A stretch of DNA of 64,000 bases from Rhodococcus sp. HNM0563 (lineage in GTDB: Bacteria; Actinomycetota; Actinomycetes; Mycobacteriales; Mycobacteriaceae), in the NCBI RefSeq assembly GCF_012726195.1, contig NZ_JAASAF010000001.1:372001-436000 (forward strand), in the 5' to 3' direction. Positions within the stretch are counted from its first letter, which is position 1. Every line of letters starts with the position of its first letter. Shown here in pieces: positions 39,188 to 50,852 of the stretch. The notes beneath the pieces were generated by a model. The model had not been told where the DNA came from. It saw nothing but the letters and a program-made list of their open reading frames with translations, and did not search any database. The position numbers and the translations under genes were made by a program.

Positions 39188-39240
39188 ACGACGGGAAACC
39201 GGCTGGGGCGAGGACCGGTCCTACCGGTACCGTGTGTGCC

Positions 39241-40347
<1,107 letters not shown>

Positions 40348-40429
40348 CCATCGACCCGGATCCGGTACCGCCGGCGATCCGGTACGGCCGGCCTGTCGGC
40401 TCCGTCACCGACGCGACTACGCTGTGGTC

Positions 40430-41725
40430 ATGACTGCCGTGACCCCTGACTCCACCGCATCCGATTCCGCGGAAGCCCAGGCGATCGACACACGCGAAGC
40501 GGTACACGCTGCCGCACGCGCCGCCCGTGTCGCCTCCCGGCGTCTCGCCCTCCTCACCACCGCGCAGAAGGACGCTGCGCTCCACGCCGCAGCCGATGCA
40601 GTTCTCGCGGCATCGGATGCGGTTCTCGCGGCCAACGCGGTCGACATCGACACGGCGCGTGCGGGCGGTACCGAAGAGTCGCTCCTCGATCGACTGCGCC
40701 TGACCGAGGCTCGTATCGAGGGCATCGCATCGGGTCTGCGTCAGGTCGCGGGGCTGCCCGATCCGGTCGGCGAAGTGGTGCGCGGTTCCACGTTGCCCAA
40801 CGGCCTCGAACTCCGCCAACTCCGTGTGCCACTCGGCGTGGTGGGCATGGTCTACGAGGCGCGGCCGAATGTCACCGTCGACGCGTTCGGTCTAGCTCTC
40901 AAGTCGGGCAACGCAGCGTTGTTGCGCGGCTCGTCGTCCGCGGCACACTCGAATGCGGCGCTTGTCGAGGCGCTGCGGAATTCGCTCGCCGCTCAGGGAC
41001 TCCCCGAGGATGCCGTGCAGTTGCTGCCGAGCGCCGACCGGTCGTCGGTGACGCATCTGATCCAGGCCCGCGGGCTCGTCGACGTGGTCATCCCGCGCGG
41101 CGGCGCCGGCCTGATCGCGGCCGTGGTCCGCGACGCGACGGTGCCCACCATCGAAACCGGTGTGGGCAACTGCCACGTGTACATCCACTCTGCCGCCGAC
41201 CTGGAGATGGCCGAGAAGATCGTCGTCAACGCGAAGACACGGCGTCCGAGTGTGTGCAACACCGTCGAGACGATCCTCGTGGACAAGGCCATCGCCGACA
41301 CCGCGGTGCCGAAGCTGTTGCAGGTGCTGCAATCCCACAGCGTCACCGTGCACGGCGACCTGCCCGGACTGGTGCCTGCAACCGAGGACGATTGGACCCA
41401 GGAGTACCTCACGCTCGATGTGGCGCTCGCGCTCGTCGACGATCTCGAGGCCGCAGTCGGGCATATCGACACGTACGGCACCGGCCACACAGAAGCGATC
41501 GTCACGTCGGATCTCGCTGCGGCCCGAGAGTTCACCGCTCGTGTCGATGCGGCGGCCGTGATGGTCAATGCCTCCACCGCGTTCACCGATGGTGAGCAGT
41601 TCGGGTTCGGTGCGGAGATCGGCATCTCCACTCAGAAACTGCATGCTCGGGGCCCGATGGGACTGCCCGAACTCACCTCTACGAAATGGGTGGTGTGGGG
41701 CGACGGCCACACGCGTCCCGCCTGA
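40430..41725 (+). CDS. proA: Gamma-glutamyl phosphate reductase
   Basis: A 431-residue aldehyde-dehydrogenase-fold enzyme of proline synthesis. It has [20 protein letters not shown] and [14 protein letters not shown] with the catalytic Cys. TACGCT (40418-40423) lies six bases before the ATG at 40430, so I prefer it to the GTG at 40424. In M. tuberculosis proA is followed, as here, by a MoxR/VWA pair and nadD. Confidence 0.95.
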   Translation: MTAVTPDSTASDSAEAQAIDTREAVHAAARAARVASRRLALLTTAQKDAALHAAADAVLAASDAVLAANAVDIDTARAGGTEESLLDRLRLTEARIEGIASGLRQVAGLPDPVGEVVRGSTLPNGLELRQLRVPLGVVGMVYEARPNVTVDAFGLALKSGNAALLRGSSSAAHSNAALVEALRNSLAAQGLPEDAVQLLPSADRSSVTHLIQARGLVDVVIPRGGAGLIAAVVRDATVPTIETGVGNCHVYIHSAADLEMAEKIVVNAKTRRPSVCNTVETILVDKAIADTAVPKLLQVLQSHSVTVHGDLPGLVPATEDDWTQEYLTLDVALALVDDLEAAVGHIDTYGTGHTEAIVTSDLAAAREFTARVDAAAVMVNASTAFTDGEQFGFGAEIGISTQKLHARGPMGLPELTSTKWVVWGDGHTRPA

Positions 41726-41773
41726 CCAGCCCGATCAGCACGACGACCGATCAGCACGACGAAAGGACACAGC

Positions 41774-42670
41774 GTGGATCGTGCGCTGCCGACCACTCCG
41801 CCGATCTTCGCGGACGTCCAGGACGTGATCGACCGGCTCGCCGAGACCGGCTACCTCGCCGACAAGGCCACGGCCACGTCGGTGTTCCTCGCCGACCGGC
41901 TCGACAAGCCGCTGCTCATCGAAGGCCCCGCCGGCGTCGGCAAGACCGAACTGGCGAGGGCCGTTGCGCAGACCTCCGGTGCCGAACTGGTCCGGCTGCA
42001 GTGCTACGAGGGTGTCGACGAATCCCGCGCGCTCTACGAGTGGAACCACGCGAAACAGATTCTCCGTATCCAGTCGGCGGGCGCCGACGCCGCAGCAGAC
42101 GGATCGTGGGATTCGACGAAGGAGGACGTCTTCTCCGAGGAGTTCCTGCTGTCGCGTCCCCTGCTCACCGCGATCCGGCGCGACGACCCGACGGTGCTAC
42201 TGATCGACGAGGTCGACAAGGCCGACGTCGAGATCGAGGGCTTGCTCCTCGAGGTACTCAGCGACTTTGCCGTGACGGTCCCCGAACTCGGCACCATCCG
42301 GGCGTCCCGTAAGCCGTTCTCGGTCCTGACGTCCAACGCGACCCGCGAATTGTCCGAGGCCCTCAAGCGGCGATGCCTCTTCCTCCACCTCGATTTCCCG
42401 GATGCCGATCTGGAACGAAGGATCCTCGCGAGCCGGGTCCCCGAGCTGTCCGAAGCGGTCGCCGAGCAACTCGTCCGCACCGTCCATGTGTTGCGCGGCA
42501 TGCAGCTCAAGAAAGTGCCATCGGTCGCCGAGACGATCGATTGGGGCCGGACGTTGCTCGCACTGGGGATGGACACCCTCGATGATGCGGCCGTACGCAC
42601 CACTCTCGGGGTCGTCCTCAAGCATCGGTCCGATCAGGACCGTGCGGCAGCCGAGCTCCGGCTGAACTGA
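41774..42670 (+). CDS. MoxR-type AAA ATPase
   Basis: A 298-residue AAA+ ATPase. Walker A is GPAGVGKTELARAVA, Walker B is VLLIDEVDKAD, and ATRELSEALKRRCLFLHLDF carries sensor and arginine-finger residues. MoxR proteins act as chaperones that load cofactors or assemble complexes together with von Willebrand A proteins. The VWA partner begins one base after its stop. GAAAGGA precedes the GTG. A homologous pair (Rv2426c-Rv2425c) follows proA in M. tuberculosis. Confidence 0.92.
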   Translation: MDRALPTTPPIFADVQDVIDRLAETGYLADKATATSVFLADRLDKPLLIEGPAGVGKTELARAVAQTSGAELVRLQCYEGVDESRALYEWNHAKQILRIQSAGADAAADGSWDSTKEDVFSEEFLLSRPLLTAIRRDDPTVLLIDEVDKADVEIEGLLLEVLSDFAVTVPELGTIRASRKPFSVLTSNATRELSEALKRRCLFLHLDFPDADLERRILASRVPELSEAVAEQLVRTVHVLRGMQLKKVPSVAETIDWGRTLLALGMDTLDDAAVRTTLGVVLKHRSDQDRAAAELRLN

Positions 42671-42671
42671 C

Positions 42672-44120
42672 ATGGCCGACGCACCGACATCCGGTCCGGG
42701 TGCAGCGCTGCGGGCCCCGTACGGCATTCCAGGTCATCTCGTCGGATTCGTCGAGGCACTGCGTCGTCGCGGCATCGCGGTGGGTCCGTCCGAGACTGTC
42801 GATGCAGGGCAGGTCATGTCGGTGATAGACCTGCTCGACCGGGAAATCCTCCGTGAAGGGCTGGCGTGCACACTCTTGCGTCGGCCGACCCACCGCCCGA
42901 CCTTCGACGCGTTGTTCGATCTGTGGTTCCCCGCCGCGACCGGCAGGCGTGGCGCCGACGGTGCAGAGTTCACGTTGCCTCGAACGCCCTCCGGCGAGAT
43001 CGACCTCGAGGCGGTCCGCGACCTGATCGCCGAACTCCTCGCCGACGATTCCCCGGACGCGCTTGCCGCGACCGAGATGCTCACCGCACAGCTCGTCGAA
43101 GCGCTCGGCCAGTACAAATCGTCGAACGGGCCGTCGTTCTCGGCGTACCAGACTCTGCGCGACGTCTCCCCGGAGACTCTGCTCACTCGAATTCTCGAGG
43201 GGCTCCTCGGCAACGGGTCCCGCGACGACCGCGACAGCGGTGACTACGAGACCGAGGTCGCGCGGCAGACCGCCGCACGCCGGATCGCCGACTTCCGGGC
43301 GATGATCGAACGGGAAACGCGCCGTCGCACCGCCGAACAACTCGGTCGCGAGCGAGTCGAGAAGTACGGGGTTCCGAAACTCGCGGAAGAAGTCGATTTC
43401 CTGCGCGCGTCCGACTCGGAGCTCGTTGCGTTGCGCCGACAGGTGATGCCGCTCGCACGTCTGCTCGCGAGCCGGCTCGCCGCGCGGCGCCGCCGGAGTC
43501 GCGCCGGTGCCATCGATCTGCGACGCACGCTGCGCAAGTCGATGTCAACAGGTGGTGTGCCTATCGATCTGGTCAATCGCAAGCCCCGCCCCGCGCGACC
43601 GGAACTCGTCGTCCTGTGTGATGTCTCAGGCTCGGTCGCGGGGTTCTCGCACTTCACGCTGCTGCTGGTCCACGCACTGCGCGAGCAGTTCTCGCGCGTC
43701 CGGGTGTTCGCGTTCATCGACACCACCGACGAGGTGACCCATCATTTCGCCGCAGGCATCGACCTCGGGACAGCGATGTCGCAGATGCTCCGCGAAGCGG
43801 AGCTGATCACATACGATGGCCACTCCGACTACGGCAACGCCTTCGCCACCTTCAACGAGAGGCACGCGCACAGCCTCACCAGCCGCAGTTCCCTCCTGAT
43901 CCTCGGAGACGGGCGGAACAACTACCGCAACCCCAACCTCGATGCCCTCGGGCACATGGTCCAGGTGGCGCGGCACGCGCACTGGCTCAACCCGGAGCCG
44001 CGTGGGCAATGGGGCGCCGGGGACTCGGCAGCGCGGGTGTACAGCGAGGTCATCACCATGCACGAATGCCGTTCGGCGAAACAATTGGCCGAGGTGGTGG
44101 CTGCTCTGCTGCCGGTCTGA
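42672..44120 (+). CDS. VWA domain protein, CoxE-like
   Basis: A 482-residue cytosolic protein. The N-terminal half is helical and charged, with an Arg-rich stretch (RRRRSRAGAIDLRRTLRKS) before a C-terminal von Willebrand A domain whose metal-ion site DVSGSVAGFS is intact. CoxE-like proteins pair with MoxR ATPases for metal-centre or complex maturation. The client of this pair is unknown. It starts one base after the moxR stop, so translation is coupled. Confidence 0.9.
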   Translation: MADAPTSGPGAALRAPYGIPGHLVGFVEALRRRGIAVGPSETVDAGQVMSVIDLLDREILREGLACTLLRRPTHRPTFDALFDLWFPAATGRRGADGAEFTLPRTPSGEIDLEAVRDLIAELLADDSPDALAATEMLTAQLVEALGQYKSSNGPSFSAYQTLRDVSPETLLTRILEGLLGNGSRDDRDSGDYETEVARQTAARRIADFRAMIERETRRRTAEQLGRERVEKYGVPKLAEEVDFLRASDSELVALRRQVMPLARLLASRLAARRRRSRAGAIDLRRTLRKSMSTGGVPIDLVNRKPRPARPELVVLCDVSGSVAGFSHFTLLLVHALREQFSRVRVFAFIDTTDEVTHHFAAGIDLGTAMSQMLREAELITYDGHSDYGNAFATFNERHAHSLTSRSSLLILGDGRNNYRNPNLDALGHMVQVARHAHWLNPEPRGQWGAGDSAARVYSEVITMHECRSAKQLAEVVAALLPV

Positions 44121-44248
44121 TCGGACGGCCCCGCGGGCGCATGCCGGTCGTTCACCGCCGGGGCGCCCGGCCCCTGGCACCGCCGGCTGCGGGAGAAATC
44201 CCCGGTCAGTCATAGCGTGACGGACGTCAACCCGTAAGCTGGACAACC

Positions 44249-44926
44249 GTGCCTCAGCCATCCGACCGACACCCGGGGTCCCCGCGACGCCTGGGCGTGA
44301 TGGGCGGAACATTCGATCCCATCCACAACGGTCACCTCGTCGCCGCGAGCGAGGTCGCCGCCAGATTCGGTCTCGACGAGGTGATCTTCGTACCGACCGG
44401 CCAGCCATGGCAGAAATCGGGTCGGCGAGTCAGCGCCGCCGAAGACCGGTACCTGATGACCGTCGTCGCGACCGCGTCGAACCCCCGATTCACGGTCAGC
44501 CGCGTCGATATCGATCGCGGTACTGCGACCTACACCGTCGATACCCTTCGCGACCTGCGAGAACAGTATCCGGACTCGGAACTGTATTTCATCACCGGCG
44601 CTGATGCCCTCGCCTCGATCCTGTCATGGCAGGACTGGCCGACGTTGTTCGAGCTCGCACGTTTCGTGGGGGTCTCCCGCCCCGGCTACGACCTCAGCGT
44701 GGAACACCTCGCCCCGCACCTCGAGGGACTTCCGGCCGAAGCGGTGAGCCTCGTCGAGATCCCGGCGCTGGCAATCTCCTCGACGGACTGCCGTACCCGA
44801 GTCAACAATCACCGTCCGGTCTGGTATCTCGTGCCCGACGGTGTGGTGCAGTACATCAGTAAGCGTCACCTCTATGTGGATGCACCCACATCGAACCACG
44901 TGAACACCGAGAGAAAGAGCACCTAG
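44249..44926 (+). CDS. nadD: Nicotinate-nucleotide adenylyltransferase
   Basis: A 225-residue nucleotidyltransferase that joins ATP and nicotinate mononucleotide in NAD synthesis. It has [18 protein letters not shown] (the HxGH site) and the C-terminal [16 protein letters not shown] (44235-44240) lies eight bases before the GTG at 44249. rsfS overlaps its stop by one base, an arrangement common across bacteria. Confidence 0.95.
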   Translation: MPQPSDRHPGSPRRLGVMGGTFDPIHNGHLVAASEVAARFGLDEVIFVPTGQPWQKSGRRVSAAEDRYLMTVVATASNPRFTVSRVDIDRGTATYTVDTLRDLREQYPDSELYFITGADALASILSWQDWPTLFELARFVGVSRPGYDLSVEHLAPHLEGLPAEAVSLVEIPALAISSTDCRTRVNNHRPVWYLVPDGVVQYISKRHLYVDAPTSNHVNTERKST

Positions 44927-45327
44927 TGAGCGCAACGGCAGAAGCCCTCGAGATGGCCCGGATCGCGGCCCTCGCGGCAGACGAAAAGCTGGCGACCGAC
45001 GTCGTAGTGCTCGACGTGTCGGAGCAACTGGTGATCACCGATTGCTTCGTCATCGCATCGGCCCCCAATGAGCGTCAGGTCAATGCGATCGTCGACAACG
45101 TCGAGGAGAAGCTGCGCGACGCCGGGCACAAGCCGGTCCGTCGCGAGGGCACACGTGAAGGACGCTGGACCCTGCTCGACTACATCGACGTCGTCGTTCA
45201 CATCCAGCACGAGGAAGAGCGCAACTTCTACGCCCTCGAGCGTCTGTGGAAGGACTGTCCGACGGTCCCGGTCGACGGAATCGGCGGCCCGCGTTCCGCG
45301 GCGGACGACGATACGGGGCGTGAGTGA
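44926..45327 (+). CDS. rsfS: Ribosome silencing factor
   Basis: A 133-residue RsfS (Iojap/DUF143) protein, which binds large-subunit protein L14 and blocks subunit joining in starvation. It shows VVLDVSEQLVITDCFVIASA and REGTREGRWTLLDYIDVVVH. GTG at 44926 overlaps the nadD stop, and gpgP overlaps its own stop by four bases. Confidence 0.94.
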   Translation: MSATAEALEMARIAALAADEKLATDVVVLDVSEQLVITDCFVIASAPNERQVNAIVDNVEEKLRDAGHKPVRREGTREGRWTLLDYIDVVVHIQHEEERNFYALERLWKDCPTVPVDGIGGPRSAADDDTGRE

Positions 45328-45977
45328 GTGCGCCGGTGCGGGTGCGGCACTTGATCATGCTGCGCCACGGACAGACCGAGTACAACGCAACCAGCCGGAT
45401 GCAGGGCCAGCTCGACACCGACCTGTCGGACCTCGGTCGTCGCCAAGCGCTGGCGGTGTCCCACACGGTTGCCGCTTTCGATCCGATCACGATCGTCTCG
45501 TCGGATCTGCGACGTGCCTACGACACCGCAACGACGATCGGCGATCGCTCAGGGCTGCCGGTCGAGATCGATCCCCGGCTGCGTGAAACACACCTGGGAC
45601 AGTGGCAGGGGTTGACCCACGCCGAGGTCGATGCGAGCCACCCGGGCGCGCGTGCGCAGTGGAGAGGAGATGCGACGTGGGCGCCGCCGGGCGGTGAGAG
45701 CCGCGAGGACGTCGCCCGACGAAGCCGGCCCGTCGTCGATGAGCTGCTCGCCAAGCACGAGCAGTGGAGCGACCGGCCGATCGTGCTCGTCGCACACGGT
45801 GGGTTGATCGCCGCGCTGACCGCGTCGTTGCTCGACCTGCCGGTCGAGCGATGGCCGGTTCTCGGGGGGCTGGGGAACACCGGCTGGGTGCAGCTCAGCG
45901 GCTACGGTGATTCGCCGACCTGGCGGCTCGATGTATGGAACGCGTCGGCAACGGTGTCGCCCGATGACGCTCTCTGA
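45324..45977 (+). CDS. gpgP: Histidine phosphatase, glucosyl-3-phosphoglycerate phosphatase-like
   Basis: A 217-residue phosphoglycerate-mutase-fold phosphatase. [20 protein letters not shown] carries the RHG motif with the phospho-His, and LVAHGGLI the second His. In M. tuberculosis the gene at this position (Rv2419c) removes phosphate from glucosyl-3-phosphoglycerate in methylglucose lipopolysaccharide synthesis. Same neighbours (rsfS before, octT after) support that role. GTG overlaps the rsfS stop. Confidence 0.85.
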   Translation: MSAPVRVRHLIMLRHGQTEYNATSRMQGQLDTDLSDLGRRQALAVSHTVAAFDPITIVSSDLRRAYDTATTIGDRSGLPVEIDPRLRETHLGQWQGLTHAEVDASHPGARAQWRGDATWAPPGGESREDVARRSRPVVDELLAKHEQWSDRPIVLVAHGGLIAALTASLLDLPVERWPVLGGLGNTGWVQLSGYGDSPTWRLDVWNASATVSPDDAL

Positions 45978-46731
45978 ATCCGGAACGGCCGCGCCGAGGC
46001 CCTCGCTGCTGGTGATAGGCGACTCCCTCAGCTATTACGGGCCCAAAGGCGGCCTACCGGCCGACGATCCGCGAATCTGGCCCAATCTCACGGCAGCCGC
46101 CCTCGGGTGGGACGTCGACCTCATCGCACGCATCGGCTGGACCACCCGTGACGCATGGTGGGCGATGACACAGGATCCCCGCGTGTGGGCTGCCATTCCA
46201 CGCGCCGGTGCGGTCGTACTCGCTGTCGGCGGGATGGACACGTTGCCGTCGCCGTTGCCCACGGCCCTGCGGGAAAGCATGCGCTATGTCCGGCCTGCCT
46301 CGCTGCGGAGGACCGTGCGTACCGCATACGGCTGGGCCCAACCGCGGTTGTCACCGCTCGGTTGGCCGGTCGCGCTTCCTCCTCGGGTGAGTGTCGAGTA
46401 TCTCGAAACCATCCGGGAATCCCTCGCGTACATGCGACCGGACCTGCCGGTGATCGGGACATTGCCGTCCGTCCATGACAGCGAGCAGTACCGGTCGGTG
46501 CATCGTGGGCGGCGCCCTGCTGCCCGTGCGATTTCACGGTGGGCCGACGAAAAGTCGGTTCCCCTGGTCGATCTCGGCGAAGCCGTACGCGAGAACGTCT
46601 TCTCGGACGAGGCGAACCCCGACGGAATCCATTGGGGATGGGACGGGCACCGCAAGGTTGCCGAGGCGATGATCGACGCGGTGCGGATGGCTCGTCCGGA
46701 TGCGCATCCCGCCTCCGACGGCATACGGTAG
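45964..46731 (+). CDS. octT: SGNH/GDSL acyltransferase, OctT-like
   Basis: A 255-residue SGNH-fold protein. [16 protein letters not shown] is the GDSL block with the catalytic Ser, and [12 protein letters not shown] holds the Asp-His pair. In M. tuberculosis the gene in this place (Rv2418c) transfers octanoate to diglucosylglycerate, an early methylglucose lipopolysaccharide step. It overlaps gpgP by 14 bases, strengthening the pathway link. I have no direct proof of substrate. Confidence 0.82.
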   Translation: MTLSESGTAAPRPSLLVIGDSLSYYGPKGGLPADDPRIWPNLTAAALGWDVDLIARIGWTTRDAWWAMTQDPRVWAAIPRAGAVVLAVGGMDTLPSPLPTALRESMRYVRPASLRRTVRTAYGWAQPRLSPLGWPVALPPRVSVEYLETIRESLAYMRPDLPVIGTLPSVHDSEQYRSVHRGRRPAARAISRWADEKSVPLVDLGEAVRENVFSDEANPDGIHWGWDGHRKVAEAMIDAVRMARPDAHPASDGIR

Positions 46732-46736
46732 GTGCC

Positions 46737-47555
46737 GTGTCAGTAGTGGTGGTCACCGACTCGTCGTGTTGTCTCGATCCGGAGATGTCGGAGCGATACG
46801 ACATCCGGATCGTTCCCCTGCACGTGATCTCCGAGGGGCGGGATTTTCGCGAGGGTATCGATGAGCTTCCCGAAGATCTGTCGGGAGTGACCACGTCCGG
46901 CCCGTCGCCGGCCGAACTGCTCGAGGTCTACTCGCGTGCACTCGACGACAGCGACGGCGACGGGGTAGTGGCGGTACACCTGTCGCGACTGCTGTCGGGC
47001 ACCTGGGAGGCTGCGAAGCACGCCGCCGACTCGCTCGGCGATCGGGTGCGGCTGATCGATTCACAGAACACCGCGATGGGTTTGGGATTTGCCGCACTCG
47101 AAGCGGCGCGTGCGGCCGAACTCGGCGCCGATCTCGACGAGGTGTACTCGCGTGCAGTCGAGGTGGCAGCATCCGGACGGACTCTGCTGGTGGTCGACCG
47201 ACTCGACCACCTGCGCCGCGGCGGTCGCATCGGTACGGCCACCGCACTGCTCGGCACGGCTCTTGCGATGAAACCCGTTCTCCATCTCGTCGACGGGAAA
47301 CTCGTGCTGCGTGAGAAGACTCGGACGATGACGAAGGCGCTTTCGAAACTGGTCGACGGAATCGTCGCCGAGGCCGGGCCCGCCCCACTCCTCGCGGTGC
47401 ATCATCGTGGAGCACCCGAACGCGCAGATCTGCTGGCGGAGCAACTTTCCGAGCGGATCCCCGACGCGTCCGAACTCCTCATCTGTGAGATCGACGGAGT
47501 GCTCGGTGCACACGTCGGTCCGGGGGCGATCGGGATCGTCGTGGCACAGCGCTGA
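46737..47555 (+). CDS. DegV family fatty-acid-binding protein
   Basis: A 272-residue DegV protein. It has VVVTDSSCCLDPEM at the start, TSGPSPAELLEVY, and VVDRLDHLRRGGRIG in the middle. In Firmicutes the homologue FakB delivers fatty acids to a kinase; no FakA is seen here. It starts five bases after octT and is probably in the same operon. GTG at 46737 was chosen; earlier codons lie inside octT. Confidence 0.9.
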   Translation: MSVVVVTDSSCCLDPEMSERYDIRIVPLHVISEGRDFREGIDELPEDLSGVTTSGPSPAELLEVYSRALDDSDGDGVVAVHLSRLLSGTWEAAKHAADSLGDRVRLIDSQNTAMGLGFAALEAARAAELGADLDEVYSRAVEVAASGRTLLVVDRLDHLRRGGRIGTATALLGTALAMKPVLHLVDGKLVLREKTRTMTKALSKLVDGIVAEAGPAPLLAVHHRGAPERADLLAEQLSERIPDASELLICEIDGVLGAHVGPGAIGIVVAQR

Positions 47556-47563
47556 CCGGACGG

Positions 47564-47572
47564 TTATCCACA
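47564..47572 (+). promoter_or_regulatory. Single consensus DnaA box
   Basis: TTATCCACA is an exact match to the DnaA-box consensus, in the 97-base gap between degV and comEA. A related CATCCACAG follows at about 47582. A single box is not an origin but could bind DnaA as a regulator. Confidence 0.4.
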
Positions 47573-47652
47573 GCTGCTCCATCCATCCACAGATTTCGCG
47601 TCACGGTGGTCCGCGAGCGCTTCACCGCCCGGGCCGGCGTTAGCGTCACGGC

Positions 47653-48465
47653 ATGGGCAGCGACGGAGACCTCGCGAGAACGCGGCTGGATGCCATCGTG
47701 CGATCCGAGACGATCGGTCGGGCCGGGAACGGCGACCAGGACGAGCTCGACGACCTGTTCACAGACCGTTCGCGACCTGATGAGGCCGGTGAGTCACTGA
47801 GCGTCCTCGAGCGGATGCGTACGGCGCGCTGGGACGCCGGCCGCGGTGGTGGTAAGGCGCTCGCAGCGGTGGCGGTTGTGGCAGTTCTCGTCGCGGTCGT
47901 CGTCGTGTGGCGGGACCGTCCGGTACCCGAATCCGTTCCGCCGCTGCCTGCTGTCGAAGTGCTCGCGACGTCGTCGCATGCTCCGGTGTCCGAGCAGCAG
48001 GCGGAAATAGTGGTCAGTGTGGTCGGGCTCGTGACCCAGCCGGGATTGGTGCAGCTGAGCCAGGGTGCGCGAGTCGCGGATGCACTAGAAGCGGCGGGCG
48101 GCGCCGGTGAAGGCGCAGATCTGCTCGGTCTGAACCTCGCTCGACGGGTGGCCGATGGCGACCAGATCATCGTCGGAGTAGCGCCGCCGCACCCGGTTCC
48201 CGAAGGCAGCGCGGTGTCCGGGACGGGCGGTGGCGTTGCGGATGGGGCCGATGGTGAACCTGGTCAGGCCCAGAATCCGTTGAATCTCAACACGTCCGAC
48301 GAATCCGCCCTCGATGCGCTGCCCGGCGTGGGTCCTGTCACCGCAGCGGCGATCGTCGCGTGGAGACGCGACAACGGACCGTTCACCGACGTAGAGCAGC
48401 TCTCCGAGGTGGATGGGATAGGCCCCGCCAGACTGGCCCGGTTACGCGAGTTGGTGGCCGTGTGA
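47653..48465 (+). CDS. comEA: ComEA-like DNA-binding protein
   Basis: A 270-residue protein. A cytosolic N-terminus is followed by one membrane helix (about residues 72-92, ALAAVAVVAVLVAVVVVW), an SLBB domain (VVGLVTQPGLVQLSQGARV), and C-terminal helix-hairpin-helix motifs (LDALPGVGPVTAAAIVAW, VDGIGPARLARLRE). It is the double-strand DNA receptor of the uptake apparatus. TAGCGT (47641-47646) lies six bases before the ATG. comEC overlaps its stop. Confidence 0.92.
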   Translation: MGSDGDLARTRLDAIVRSETIGRAGNGDQDELDDLFTDRSRPDEAGESLSVLERMRTARWDAGRGGGKALAAVAVVAVLVAVVVVWRDRPVPESVPPLPAVEVLATSSHAPVSEQQAEIVVSVVGLVTQPGLVQLSQGARVADALEAAGGAGEGADLLGLNLARRVADGDQIIVGVAPPHPVPEGSAVSGTGGGVADGADGEPGQAQNPLNLNTSDESALDALPGVGPVTAAAIVAWRRDNGPFTDVEQLSEVDGIGPARLARLRELVAV

Positions 48466-50852
48466 CCGTACCGGTCTCCGTGGACGCCCGACTCCTGCCG
48501 TGCACCCTCGCGGTGTGGGCTGCAACCCTGATCGGTCTCTGTTGGGGTTGGAGGATCTCGGTGCTCGTGGCCGCGCTTGCCGCGGTGGGGGCACTGGTCG
48601 TCGCACTATTGGCGGCGGGTACGGGAGCCTCGTGTAGGCGAACGCGCAGGGGGCGTTCGTCGACACGAGGCCCGGTGCTGCGGGGAGTGGTCGTCGTTCT
48701 GGTCGTCACTGCAGGATGCGGCAGTGCTGTCGCCGTGCGGATGTGGTTCGTCGAGAACCATCCGCTTGCGACGGCACCGGCCGATGCGTGGACCACCGCA
48801 GTGGTGGAACCGACCGACGATCCACGGTTGATTCGGAGTTCACCGTTCGGTGGTGAACCACAGGTGCGTGTTCCTGTCGCGATACGCCACGTGACGTTGG
48901 GCGGCGAGTCGATGGCAGTCGGGGGCACAGCGGTGGTATTCGCTCCCGCCGACGGATGGGAACATCTGTTGCCGGGGCAGCGAGTCACCATGCGGGGCAG
49001 GGTATCCGAGAACGCGGCCTCGGGAGACATGGATCCGGGGACCTCGGTGGCGGTCCTCCGGGCCGACGGCGCACCGCGCGCGACGGAAGCGCCTTCGGCT
49101 CTTGCGGAATGGGCAGGCGGCATCCGGGAGGATCTGGCCGAGGTGTCGGCACGAGCACTGAGTCCTTCTGCGGCCGGACTGTTCCCAGGACTGATCGTCG
49201 GTGATACGAGCCGACTCCCGGACGACGTGCGCGAGGACTTCCGAGTGTCGGGTCTGACGCACCTGACGGCGGTGTCCGGCGCGAACGTCAGTATCCTGCT
49301 CGGGGCGATTCTGTTGCTGGTCAGGTTCGTCGGAATAGGCCCGCGGACGGGCGCTGTCCTGGCGGGTACGGCACTGGTGCTGTTCGTGATCGTCGTGCGT
49401 CCGTCGCCGAGCGTGTTGCGTGCCGCGGCGATGGGAGGGGTCGCGCTCCTGGCGCTCGTCGCGGGGAGGCAGAGGCAGGCACTTCCCGCACTGTGCACGG
49501 CAATCGGGCTTCTGGTGCTGGTGTGGCCGGACCTCGCGGTCGACGTGGGATTCGCGTTGTCTGCATCGGCCACCGCCGGACTCGTGCTCATTGCGCCGGT
49601 CTGGGTCGCGTCGATGCAGGCGCGTGGATGGCCCCGGGCGGTGGCCGAGGTGTGCGCGGTATCGTGCGCGGCGTACATCGTGACCGCACCGATCCTCGCA
49701 GCTGCGACGGGGACCGTCAGTGTCGTGGCGGTGGCCGCGAATATTCTGGTGACGCCGGTGCTTGCGCCGCTGACCGTTCTCGGTTCGCTCGTGGCAGTGT
49801 GCGCGCCGGTGGTCCCAGGTGCCGCCGAGTTCCTCGCGCGGGGCGCAGCACCGATGCTGTGGTGGCTCATTGCCGTCGCCGCTCGCGCAGCATCAGTGCC
49901 CTCGGCGGAGTTCTCGCTGCCGGACGGGCCTTGGAGGGCGGCGGTGGTCTGCTGCGCGGCTTTTGCTGGCTGTGTCCTCCTGCGTTACAAGAGAATTCGG
50001 TATCCTGCCGGTGTCGCGGCGGCCTCGGTGCTCGCGGTGTGGATTCCCGTACGCCTGTTCGCCCCCGGCTGGCCGGCGAACGAGTGGGTGTTCGCGGCCT
50101 GCGATGTGGGGCAGGGCGACGCAGTGGTGCTCGCTGCCGGTGACGGTACTGCGGTGGTCGTGGACTCGGGGCCGGAGGCCACACCGGTGGATCGGTGCCT
50201 TCGACGATTGCATATCGACTCGGTGCCGGTCGTGATCGTCTCGCACCTGCATGCCGATCACATGGGTGGTGTGCGCGGGGTGTTGCAGGGTCGCAGGGTG
50301 GGGGAGGTGATCGTCGGCCCGGGTGCGATGGGCCGAGACACGGTGGCAGACCTGACCGACCAGGCCACCGAGTTCGGAGTGCGAATCCGAGAGGCGGCGG
50401 CCGGGGAGGTACTGCGCGTCGGTTCGGTGACGATCCGGATCCTCGGTCCCCCCGCTGAACGCTCCGGCGATTCGGAGAACGACCTTTCGCTGGTGATGGT
50501 TGCCGAGACAGCAGTGGGACGCATCCTGCTTCCGGGTGACGCGGAGGCACCCGCACTCGACGCGTTGATGCGCAGCGGGGTCGATGTGCGCGCCGACGTC
50601 CTCAAGGTTCCTCACCACGGCTCGCGGACGACGTCGGAAGCCTTCCTGGCCGCGGTACGCCCCCGCGTCGCGGTGATCAGCGCGGGACGCGACAACACGT
50701 TCGGGCATCCGCACCTCGAGATCGTCGAGGCCCTGCACGAGGTGGGCTCCCGGATACTGCGTACCGACCTGCACGGAGATATTGCCGTGGTGCGTGCCGG
50801 GTCCGGGGCGCTGGCCGTAGTGTCGGACTCACGTGGCACGATCGGTCCGTGA
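48462..50852 (+). CDS. comEC: ComEC/Rec2 DNA uptake channel
   Basis: A 796-residue membrane protein. It has an N-terminal hydrophobic region and OB-like domain, the Competence domain ([20 protein letters not shown]) with about eight further helices, and a C-terminal metallo-beta-lactamase-like domain with [13 protein letters not shown] and [10 protein letters not shown]. It is predicted to move single-stranded DNA across the membrane. GTG overlaps the comEA stop (GTGA), and holA overlaps its stop, so comEA-comEC-holA is one operon. Natural transformation is not established for most relatives. Confidence 0.93.
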   Translation: MTVPVSVDARLLPCTLAVWAATLIGLCWGWRISVLVAALAAVGALVVALLAAGTGASCRRTRRGRSSTRGPVLRGVVVVLVVTAGCGSAVAVRMWFVENHPLATAPADAWTTAVVEPTDDPRLIRSSPFGGEPQVRVPVAIRHVTLGGESMAVGGTAVVFAPADGWEHLLPGQRVTMRGRVSENAASGDMDPGTSVAVLRADGAPRATEAPSALAEWAGGIREDLAEVSARALSPSAAGLFPGLIVGDTSRLPDDVREDFRVSGLTHLTAVSGANVSILLGAILLLVRFVGIGPRTGAVLAGTALVLFVIVVRPSPSVLRAAAMGGVALLALVAGRQRQALPALCTAIGLLVLVWPDLAVDVGFALSASATAGLVLIAPVWVASMQARGWPRAVAEVCAVSCAAYIVTAPILAAATGTVSVVAVAANILVTPVLAPLTVLGSLVAVCAPVVPGAAEFLARGAAPMLWWLIAVAARAASVPSAEFSLPDGPWRAAVVCCAAFAGCVLLRYKRIRYPAGVAAASVLAVWIPVRLFAPGWPANEWVFAACDVGQGDAVVLAAGDGTAVVVDSGPEATPVDRCLRRLHIDSVPVVIVSHLHADHMGGVRGVLQGRRVGEVIVGPGAMGRDTVADLTDQATEFGVRIREAAAGEVLRVGSVTIRILGPPAERSGDSENDLSLVMVAETAVGRILLPGDAEAPALDALMRSGVDVRADVLKVPHHGSRTTSEAFLAAVRPRVAVISAGRDNTFGHPHLEIVEALHEVGSRILRTDLHGDIAVVRAGSGALAVVSDSRGTIGP

